Shown one piece after another: positions 13,801 through 25,800 of a stretch of DNA of 64,000 bases; the first letter of the stretch is position 1; each line of letters starts with the position of its first letter. The notes beneath the pieces were generated by a model. The model saw only the letters and a program-made list of their open reading frames with translations, was not told the DNA's origin and made no database searches. The stretch lies in assembly GCA_963693305.1 (NCBI GenBank), contig OY855912.1, positions 10,814,501 through 10,878,500 of the forward strand. The letters are read 5' to 3'. Made by a program: the position numbers and the translations under genes. Origin of the DNA: Meandrina meandrites (lineage: Eukaryota > Cnidaria > Anthozoa > Scleractinia > Meandrinidae).

Positions 13801-16800
13801 GGTATTCTCCAAAAAAAATTGATATGCACCCTAGCCTCTCCTAAGAAAAATCCTGGGTGTGCACCCTCTTCCAAGAAAAATGCTGGATCTGCCCCTGTGT
13901 GAGGTGCCTCATACAGAGGTTTGACTGTACATTTAAACAAGTTCAATTTTACTTTGTTAACACTGATCTTTTTTTGTAACAAAAAACTTAATAATTAATT
14001 TGTAAATATAACTACATGTACCTCCTGTTCCTGTTCACGCTGAGCAGCAAATTGGATGAATGATTGAACAATGAGTCCGGCATTGTTACAGTCGTAAACA
14101 AAGATTGATGGGCTTCCCATCCATGTTTGTAGGTCATACACAGACAGTGGAATGTACTGGGTATAGCTCTGAAAAAACCAGATCACATTATATCCAGCTA
14201 GTCAATAAATTTATTAAAGGGGCAGCACCAGGAGAAGTTTTGTGTAAACTATGCTAGAATTATAAAGGTGCACTCACTGATCAACAAAATAACCTTTAAA
14301 CGACAGGAAAGGCATAAATCCACTCTTTAAATAATGATAATCAATGTTTGTTTTAGATATTTTCCTCCAAGTAATACTGTCAAACTTGAAAATGTTGGCC
14401 CAACATTTTCAAGCTTTAGATCACTTCCCCATCTGTCCATGGTCACACCAGTTTTAGACAACTTTGGTGACCAGTAAAGTACGTTTTAGCAAGGTTAGAC
14501 AACTATTAGTGGATTTCCAATATCAACTTGTAACTTCATTGGATTTTGATTTCAAGTAGCACTAAATCTTGGTGAGACTGCCTCTTTAAAACCCAAAACA
14601 TGCAGTCACTGCATAGTAACTAAAATGCCAAATTTCTAATTCCCATACTTACTTTGTTGAAAACCCAAATTTCGCCATTGGCGGTTGCTCTCGGAACTCC
14701 GTGTCCATTGTAATGGAAGAGCACTCTCTCCTCCTGCAAAGTTTACAGCAATTCAAACTGAAATTCATGCACTAAAATAACACAATCCAACTCAGTTCAC
14801 CAATTACAATTTGCACATAACTGCTCACGGCTACAACAGGTGAATTCCTGACAGTTGCCAAGGCAACATTCCATCAAGCAAACTATCCTTGACCTTAGCC
14901 TACAATGTAGGTATATTTTAAGCAAGCAAGCACATTTTGAGCAAGCAAATCCCATCTTGGAATGTATCTTGTGGTTCAATTTTACCCTTTACAACTTGGT
15001 ATTTTCCTTTGCTTTATGTTCATACACCAGAACAAAAAAAAATACCAATGAAAGTGTACCAAGGGGGAAAATGTACCACAGCACACCATGGAAGGTTTTT
15101 TGATTTGACCTCTCAGAGCTTTTATGGGGTGGGTATGCATATTATCTGGAAACACACAATGAAGACCAGCTCTCGTGATGGATAGGAAACTGCTCTTCTG
15201 GAAGCCATGAAGCCACTTCTTCTCATATAATTATATACACCTACTGGTATGTGGAAATCGCAAGTAATTTCAATCAAAATACACAAGGTTTAGGCTATAC
15301 CTTGGCATTTCGACGCAACGAAGTACAGAGCTTCTTAACCTCCTCTACTGTGGGATCCAAACTCTGCTTATAGCGTGCCTGACAAGAAAAAAAAAACAAC
15401 CCTTCTGTCAGTCTTTTTCGATGCCAACATTCAAAATAAACATGAAAACAAATGAGAAACTTGTAGAATTAAAATGTACATCATAACATGCCACTCCTAA
15501 AGGAACTCAACTGGCTCCCTGTGGCAAGTCAGCTTTATCTCTGTAGTGCCATGCTGGCCTTTAAATGCATAACAAGCTGCATTCCTAAATATCTTGCCTC
15601 CAAATTCATTAAACATGTCGAGGTCACTGGTTGTAACACCAGAAGCTCCCAAAAGATGGACAATCTCTTTTAAAACTGCTTGGTCAGAGGACATTTTAAT
15701 TACCAGACAGTGATTATGGAACTCTCCAGATTGACCACTCACTTAAACTTTACATCTATGTACATTTTTAAATGCTGCCTCATTAGTCAATTGACAAATT
15801 AAATTAACTTTCTGATTCTTCAAGATTTTATAGTCTTTACAATATTTTATCGAGAGTTTTATAAATTTTTAAGCATCTTAAGATTATATTTTATTGAATA
15901 GTTTTACTGTATAATTTTATCACATTGCATGGGTAATGTATTGACTTCAGAAAACCTCCTTGAGGAAAGCCAATAAAGTACGTAATTATGTATTTCACGC
16001 ATCTTATAGGATGATACATATGATCTTGTGGAGAATTTCTATGTTATTCCAAACACTAGCAGTTTAATGTGTTGACAACACAGAACCTCTTGCATTAGTC
16101 AATATGATTTATTGGGAAGATAATGTACACCTCACTTCACTTTCTGCTTTGATTCATAAGGAACAGAACATATATTTTTTGGGAAAAAAAAATGTCCCTA
16201 CCCTTGGCTGCCAGCGTTCATATTGTTCCTGCAGTTTGATACCAACAGTTTCTAACGCCTTCTGAGGACTCATAGACAGAGGATCTGTTATAACACAAAA
16301 GAAGCTTCAGATATCCATGTTATTATAAGTGAAGAGCTCCCTTACAAAAAGTCTGCAAAACCCCATATAAAGTAACAACTCCCAACATTTCCTGAGTTGC
16401 TAATGCCAGTTGTGCAGCAGATTAAGCACAACTTGTAAAAACCCAGCTGGTGAGATGTATCAACAATGTACCACAAGAACAGTGAAGAGAGTAGCGACGG
16501 GGGGAAGGGGTCACGACTTCATTTCACACATAAATTTTAACAAAATGCATGTGTTGCACACCCTTTAAACAACAGATTAAGTCAAAATAATAATAAAAAA
16601 ATAACTTATATTGTGCAAGTATCAATACAGAATTTTCACCCACACATTACAATGTTTGTAACAATTAAAACTCAATAATATTAAAATATGTCTACGGTGT
16701 AGCTAAAAAACGCCGAAACAAATGAGTCTTGTTTTTGCATTATTATTTTCCTGTTCTAAATGGTATTGAGGTTCTTTGCTGTCTTGGTCGTTCTTTATGT

Positions 16801-19800
16801 TACGTCACTGGTGAGTTTCACAGGTTCTTACACTGAGGATGAGCCCATAAAATTTGCGAATGATGTTTCCCTTCTTGTTAATATATTTGCGTCAGAGTCT
16901 AATTTGTGCTCTTATCATGCATCATGTATAATATTAGCATAAACCCAACGCCACCCTCTGAGTGAACAGAGTGCAAAATAAAATTTAAAAAAAATGATAG
17001 ATCAATCATCAAGCAATCAGGCTGTAACCTTTACACTCTGACCACTTATGATGATACAATTAATTAGAAATACTTATTTAAATTTTAAATAGACCCTTCC
17101 ACGGTTTCGGACGCCATCTTGATTGGGGGGCAAACACGGCAAAATTTACAGTAAATGTATGGGAAAAATCGGGAGTTTGGCTCGATAATTTGAGAAAGGT
17201 TGACATTCTGTAATTTCTATGAATTACAAACTTAAAATACTAGCTAAAAGAGTTAACCGATCAAATTTGAGAATTGCACTCTCACTAAGAAAGCCGCAAA
17301 TTAAAATTTTCATTTTTTCGACTATTTTGCTTGGTTACCAAGGAAAATGGTAAGAATTGGGATCATTGGTGGCACTCTCTGACCCACATTTTTGTATACT
17401 CTCAAGGACTGTTTTAATTTGTCAAGGGAATACTTTTCGCTGTGGGCGATAAAAACGTCACTGGATAGGAATGCGTCCACAGTTTTCGATCCCGAAATGT
17501 TATTTTCACGCGTCGCTCGTCATTTAGCCTGTCTAGCCTTTTGCAAACTACAGGTAGGTATTTTTTAAAGATCTGTGCTATTCATCGATTGAATTGCTTA
17601 GTTTTACATGCTTAAAAGCTGCTGCGAATCTTCATTGTCAGAGGATATTGGCCAATGCTATTTTCTATTGTTACAAGTCTACTGTTTGTCGTCTTCATTG
17701 AAAGAAGTATTTTTAGCTCGTCACGGAATCTTTTGTTTTGACCACAATTCACAGACTTGATCACGACAGCAGCTTCTCAAGACTTCAGACAGGAAAATGG
17801 TAATGTACAATATTGCTTCGAACTTAAATGGAATTTTTAGAAGGATCGGTAAAGCCACTTAGTGAAAAATTGACTGCAAAAAGCCGTCGGGCTAAATTAA
17901 ACTTACGCTTTAGCGTGAATAATGCAGGATCTCACGGCTTCAGAAATATGCAGAATTTTGAAGCTTAGATACATTAGTAGCTAGATCTTGAAATGAGAAT
18001 TAATCTAAAACAAAACTTCCTTCAAGTTTCTTTCATTTGCCCAGTTTACGTTTGGAATTGTAGGCTTCTGAAGCGTATTGATTTGAAAAGCGCATGGTGA
18101 CATCTGATATGCAGCGTGCGGCCGACTTACTGCACCATCGCATTGTTGTTTATTTAATAATTGTGTTCAGTTTACGACCTTTTACATGCAAAGATTTACT
18201 ACAGTACTTCGGAAAATGCAAACAAGTATTTTTTTGTTATTAGTTATAGTGATGGATAGCATAATCAAAGGCCCTTTGGGCTGTCTCGTGTCTGTTTTCA
18301 ATATTTTTGTGTAATTTGTGATTTCAGTGTTAAAACGTTAAACCACAAGGTATAGCCTCGTTTTGGTGCTAAGTTTGTTTTCGTTTTATAATTTTATAAA
18401 ATGACTGTTCTTTTATAATTCTTTTTGATGTATTGATGTCTTGTTTCTTTTGTTTTTGTAAAGGTCTCAGGCTCATAGGCTAGTTTCTACCAGTTAGTTT
18501 TGTTTTGTCTTAAACTCAACCTGACAGTTGCAATTCGCTAAGGGTGCAGAGGATTACAAAGAAGGTGCATTCCAAATTAGGAAAAAATAGCTGCCCCCTT
18601 TCTTTGTCCGTGGTATATGCTAAAGTGTAAGATCAATGTAAGATATTGACTTTGATCAGTAGTAGAGAGTATTCTGGTCTCGAATTGTCACTATTCGTTA
18701 TCGTCGCTATTTAGGACTATTCGTCACTATTTGCAACTATTCGTTAGTATTTGGAACTATAGTATTTGTCACTTTTCGGTACTATTCAAATACTATTCGC
18801 TACTGGTTGTCATCATTCACGACTTACGACTCGTATCAGGTCATGTATATTGGACATGGATGACTTATCACATACTATTCGCGACTATTCGGGAGTATTC
18901 GTACTATTCGCGACTATGTGCTATTCGATTTTTCCAGACATCTATTTAGACCAAGTAAGCCGTCATTCAACACAGGAGAGGGGACTGCTCAGAAGCTTTT
19001 TAGTGAGAGAAGCGTGGCTCGACATCAAACTGAGGCTGTTTGGTGAAGAACATCAAAAGACTGCTGACAGCTTCCATAAAGTACGGGTTACACAACATTC
19101 ACTGGGCGACTACATCTCCGTTCTTGAGCCCCGGAATCATGCACTTGATATCAGACGGAAACTGTTTGGTGAAAACCATTCAGAGACTGCGGACAGCTAT
19201 CTTTCAGTGGGGGTTACACAACATTCAGCTGGAGACTACAACTCTGCTCTCGAGTCCAAAACGGGTGCACTTGAAATCAGACGGAAAACTGTTTGGTGAG
19301 CATGACTAACAACAACCATGAAGTGAGGGTTACACAACATTCACTAGGAGACTACAACTCTGCTCTTGCCTATGAGAAGTGTTCACGTGATATCATACTG
19401 AGACTGTTTGGTAAAAAAACTTCCAACGACCACTTACAGCTACCATTCAGTACGTGTAACACAAACAACATTCACTTGCCGACTACAAACACAGCATGAA
19501 AACATAACTTTACTGCGGTGTAAAGCTGAAGTAAAGCTGGCGTAAATTTGGAATTTAATCAGCTTTACGCGACCTTTACATTTTTTAAAGCTGACCTTTA
19601 AACCAGCTTTACACTCATATCTAAAGAGATTGAAACATTTAAGCCACATTTACACCAGGTTTACGCACGGTAGCGTAAATGTCAGGTTTAACCACCTTTA
19701 AGAACCTTTAATTGATGGCGTAAAGTTGGATGACCAGCTTTAAGGACATTTAAGCCACCTTTAATTTTCCGTAAATCTCCATTTCCGTGCTGTGAAGTTG

Positions 19801-22800
19801 TCCGTTCTTAAGTCCAAGAAGCGAGCGCTTTATATCAGATGGAAACTGTTTGGTGAAGGATATTGATATACTGTCTCTGATATTCAGAGACAGCTCAGTG
19901 ACAGCTACCATTCAGTAGGGGTGGTACACATCACTCATTGGGCGACTACATCTCTGCTCTGGATCCGGATCCAAGCTTGTACTTGATATCAGTCTGAAAC
20001 TGTTTGGTGAAGAACATTCAGAGATGGCTGAGAGCTATCATTCAGTAAGGGCTACACAACATTCGCTGGGCAACTACATCTCCACTCTGAAGTCCAAGAA
20101 GCGCGCGTATGATATTAGAATGAAAGTGTTTGGTGAAGAACACTTACAGACTGCTGACAGCTACCATTCAAAAGGGGTTACACAACATTCACTGGGAGAC
20201 TACATCTCTTGTCTCTAGTCAGACAAGCGTGCATTCGACATCAGAATGAAACTGTTTGGTGAGTGAGGATACCCAAAAACGGTCACAGCAATCGTTCAGT
20301 ATTGTTTCTTATCAGTATTGTTTCTCATTTTTAGCTTATTACCGGGTGAGTATACTGAATCATTACGAAAGTAAGTATATGAAACTTTATTTAAACAGGG
20401 TGGGTCATTCAGGTGGAAGACTGGTATCTATAGGTGCGCTGCATCCGCTAAAACTTACATAACATTAAAATTTAAGATTAAAAATAGTACTCCTTATTAC
20501 AATGCTATTACAAAAAGAGGCTAAAATATACTTAACCAAAAAGCTATTATAACAGGAAATGTTTCTCTAGGCTGTAAAAAGCTTGTATGTTATCTACGCT
20601 TGCAACTTTCGCGCCTCTAAAAAGAAAGGTGTTTTTAGAAGATTTACCATTTCTGGGGATGGGGAAAGCAGAGACCGGGGAAAATTTTGCTGGGATAATT
20701 TTAAGTCTTCTTTTTTTTCATATGCATGCGAGAAATAAAAATGGCGAACATGCGGGAAAACGAAATGATAAAACACTCGGGAAACAAAATGACAAAACAA
20801 GCGGGAAGACAAAATTACAAAACAGGCGGGAAAACAAAATGACAGAACAAAATATTATGATTTTTTACCAAAAAGGAACGTCCTCTCTATTTTTGACGCA
20901 AATGAACGCAAGAGGAATTGAGCGTTACTCGAAGCACTCGTCCCCCACCTTCTTGCGCCGACCGTTAAATTGCGCTGTTTTCTATATTTCTTTTGTGATT
21001 TATTGCCCGCTTTCTACGATCCAAGAACAATGTCAGAAAATAGAGTACATGTTTCTTGCGACGAAAACGCTGAAAATGGAAATACCGGAATGTTTGTAAC
21101 GAAATAGCATTCCCAAGGTAAATTACACCGAGGTAAACTCACCGCGGGAATACGTTACTCGGGTGTTTGCCGTCACAAACTTAATACTTTACCAAGGTCA
21201 TTAATCTTTCACACTGTTTTCGGCGCGAAATGCGAAAATGGATAATTCGAGGGTGCTTGCTAGCATCATCTCGCTTTTATTATTTATACTGTTTCGACAG
21301 TCCTCTACTGCTTTGTTATGTCAGTGTTTCAGACACCGAAGAATTAGAAGGCGAAGACTCCGTTTTTATAAATCTCCTTGTTGGATGTTTCTAGGCCTAG
21401 AGATTAAATCGGAATACATATAAGAAAATGCACTATAGATCTTCCTTGACTTTTTTTGTATTTAAATGCCAAATTTCCAAAAAAAGTAGCTTATACTTAC
21501 AAATCAGCAAGCCATCCAGCCATGATTCTAAGAAAGACCACGCTTTTGCTGCCTTGAACACGCAAAGTTGACCTCCGGAAATCTAAACCATATTTAATTT
21601 TAAATTTCTCTGTTTATTTTATTTGCTTATCTTTGAGGTTTGCCTCGCGATCGGTCATTTTATCTTGGGGTACTTGAAAAACCTACCTATTTACCTCGGT
21701 AACTTGCATGGGCGATTCTTTTCTTCTTTTTTATGTATCCATGGAAATACACCGCGATAAATTTACCCTGGGAAATGTTGGTCACACACGATTTGTGAGT
21801 TTTCCGAGGTAAAGAGCCCATTTACCACGGTAAAAGGACGATGTGTAACCGCAACTGTAGAAGTTTGACACACTACACTTAACACTAAGCTATTCCGTAC
21901 TTGAAACCCTACACTCAGGGCATCTGATAGGGTGCGGAAAAAAATAACAAATTATGCGGAAATTTTCAGGAACATTATGCGGAAGAAAGTGTTGATTATG
22001 CGGAAAACACGTTGGATTATGCGGAAAATTTTCGGCTCGCTTCGCTCGCCAAAAATCACATTTTTTCATGCCGCCGAAATTGAGCTGCCCCAGAAGCCGA
22101 GAGTCTGCTCGCAGGCAACGAATTGCGGTCGTTTCGCCCGATGGTACGTCGCTCACAGGCCACTTTGCAGCCTCAAGCTCGCTTCACTTAATTCGTCGCT
22201 CGTCTAGCCCATGAGGTCAACTTGTGGCAAGTGTACAGCGAAGTGGCGATCCTTCTTCTTGGTCTCTTTGATGACAAATTTATCCATATACTATAGGTAT
22301 TAAACCACAGAAGAATTTTTGATCGACCGAACGAGCGAAACAAGACAACTGGTGTCCAGGCCCATCACGAAAAGACGCGTGGAACGCCTGGAGGTTAAAA
22401 TTTGCTCACGATCGAATTGCCGTGTTTTCGTCGCTATTTTAGGAGAAAAACTGTGTCAAAATAATCAATTTCTTCGAAATTTACGTTTGTGAGGGTGGTA
22501 AACAGCTGCTTAATCATTAATATGAAACAAATTTCTCTGTTTTATGCGGAAAATGTTCTCAAGATGCGGAAGATGCGGAAGTCAGCGAATTATGCGGATC
22601 CGCACCACCGCATCCTGTCAGATGCCCTGTACACTGCTATACAGATCAAGTAAAAACCTTTCGGTAACGACTCTCACATCGCGACCGCAATCCTCGACTC
22701 GAAAAAAATCTCTGAACTTTTCTAAGCGCAATAATCAGGAAAAGAAGAGCTACAATCGAAGCGATCACGCGTTCAGGATCCATGGCGGATTTCTTGTCAC

Positions 22801-25800
22801 GTGAGGGGAAAAAGAAACCTTCGAGAAACATCCTGACTGTCACGCGAAAGGAAAAAGAAACATTTAAGGAATGTCTATATTTATTCTCGCGTTTCGTTTA
22901 ATACGCAGCTGACTGATTTTATCTCAGTGTGCTGGTAAACATTTCTCGATTATCAAAATCTATAATCAGAGGGCTACTTAATTTCGTGGTCTGTATGTTT
23001 TTTTTTTCACTTCTAAAATAAAAGTTGACTAAGAATCTAACATCCCCGTCTAACATTTCGCAATGATTGGAAGTAAAATCATAAAACGCATGGGTCTATT
23101 TGGAAAGGAAGGGTTTTTTTTTTAAATAAAAGTTAATAAAATAGTTAGGTGCCATGTTCACGGCAAAGCCACTGCCCGGCTACTTTTCACATGCGAACAG
23201 AAATCAAGTTATCGCCGCGTAGAACACAAAGCAAACTACTCCCCGGCAGTTTGAAAGGACTAATACAAAGTATAAACGAAAGAGATAAATTATATTTGAC
23301 GAGTTCTATTAGATTCGGTAGACAGAAAAAACAACTGAAGGACTAACTGAGACCGTTTGACCTTGTATCGTTTGTCGGATGCCGCGCTACTTTATTTAAT
23401 ACGCACTATCAAAACAATTTCAGGAAATTAAATGTCAATCAAATGCGTTTTCGATGAGTTATCAGAACACGCAAGACTTGTACGACACGTACATTTCTTT
23501 CTGTAAAAAGAAAATTCACACAATCACAAATCACGCATTTTGTTCCTTTAGCGATAACTTATTAAATCGACGTTTTGCAAGAGTAGCAAATCCAGATCAG
23601 CCAATGAATGGCGGTCAACATTGTCCATTTCCATCGACAAGCCGGCCATATTTTATTGTCCAGCTACTACTACTGGCGAGAAGCATGCCATCGCCTCAGT
23701 CTTCAGTTCCAAGTGATGTCGAAGTACTTGCTACGGCAATCACAAAAACGAAACAACCTCACGTTAAGTCTGCTAACTGGACTGAGGAACAAATGCACGA
23801 AGTTCTTGAAGCGTAGGCGCCAAAATTTAGTAAGCTGTGGGGAGTTTTACAAAGAGAAAAAATCAAACTCTGGAACGATATCTATTCTTTGTATAAAGAA
23901 AGGTGTCCAGAAAGCCAGAGAATGCTACAGCAGGTGAAGTAACGGCAGCAGAATCTAGAGTACGAGTTCTAGCAGTTAAAGCAGCGGTCTCGCTCGACTG
24001 GAGAAGCTGGAATTCAGAAAATTGTAGAAGGCTTGCCCTATTTTGACATCTTCGTTGCGGTGCCGGTGGTGGGACATCGATCCATCTAAAACTGCAATCA
24101 AATGAGTCACTACCTTTACCTCAGAGCCGAGTGTTAACGAGGCTTCGCAAATCGAAAGTGTAAATGTTTCTCTTCATGAATCAGAACCGCCTGAGTAAAG
24201 AAAGGCGAGAAAGTACGCCTCCAGACTGGCAGAGTTCTTTTATTGAAATGCTTGAAAAGAGTATGGAACAGGACAACGCAAGATTTGAACGAAAATGTTC
24301 CGTAACGCCCAGAGCAGGCAAATGGAACAAACAAACGCCATACTTGCTGGCTTAAAAGACATTTTTAAAGATTTAGCATCAAAATAATTGTCTTTATCTA
24401 ATCGTTTATTTTGTGTTATTGGATCGTTGTTATCCGTGCCATAGAGTCCATAGAGGTCGCACTTTTCAAAACAAATGTTGTACAATACTCACGTAGCAAT
24501 CACAGTCTTCTTTAGGGTCTCGTTTTTCTGTTCAACCCTTTTCAACGCACTGTTGGACAGCTAAGAATTTGCTCGTTCGCTGCAAGTTCATAAAAAAACG
24601 CCATCTCTTCTGCGTGCATTGCGTGTCGTTTATTTACAGATAACGTCAACGCTTTATACCTTTATATCATCGTGCGAGTGCACCGAATTAGCTCAAATTT
24701 GTTGCGCTTGATAGACCGATCAGAAGAACCGCACAAGACTGTGAACTAACTACAGCAATAAACGTAAAAGAAAAGAAATCAATTTTAAGAACAGTAAAGC
24801 GTGCCTGTATTTCACATAATAAGCCCTTTACAATAAATACTCCTAACCTACAGTTTGATAAACCAGCGGGCTGCGACCTTTTTGTTAAAGAAACATTATC
24901 TGTTCTTTGATATGAAATTCCGGCGGCCTCACAAAGCAAATGTTGACATGGCGGGAAAAATATTGACATGGCGGGAAAATTCCGCGGCCTCACAAAGCAA
25001 ACACGCATGGAATGGTCCATGGAATGCACTTTCTCCCCCTCGCATATTCTCGTGTCGTCATGACAACGTCATGACGACACGAGACAAAAAGCAATCTGAG
25101 TGTTAATTTTGTGGAAGGAATTCAGTAGTTTTCCGCTATCTCACGGCAATCTCACGGCTCATCTCCAATTACCGCTTTTCTGTACCCAGATAATACCACG
25201 GGTGGTTAAATAAATGTCAGTGACAGTTATACAGAATGAAAACCTACCTTTCATAAAAAGCAATGTGAGTGTTAATTTTGTGGAAGGAATTCAGTAGTTG
25301 TCCGCTATCTCACGGCACCATGATTCGCAAATTATTATCCCCAGTTACTGCTGGGGGTGGTTAAATAAATGTCAGTGACAGTTGTACAGAATGAAAGCCT
25401 ACCTTTCACCAGAGTGTTTCGAACTAGTGTTATATTTTGTAGAAGGAGTTCGTGTTTTGCGAGTTGTTAAAATGACGCGCGGAGGTGAAGAAATTTTTTT
25501 CACCGTCTTCAAGTCTGGTTTGGGATCAATTTATCAAGGTTGATAATTAGCATTTCACACCATGAATTGGTCTTTCAGCGTGTCTAGTTGTAATAAACGT
25601 TTACTTCAGAAAAGAATTTGTTTGTCTGAATTTAGTACGCATATGGTATATTTTTTCCCACTCGCACGTTTGTGTTAAAAGCCGTAAAAGAGCCAGGAAT
25701 TTTTTTTTTTTTTTTTTTTTGGGGGGGGGGGGGGGGGGTGGGTGAGCGCTAATAAAAGCCTTCTGGACTGTGAGTCAATGGGTTAGTGCATCACAAATCG

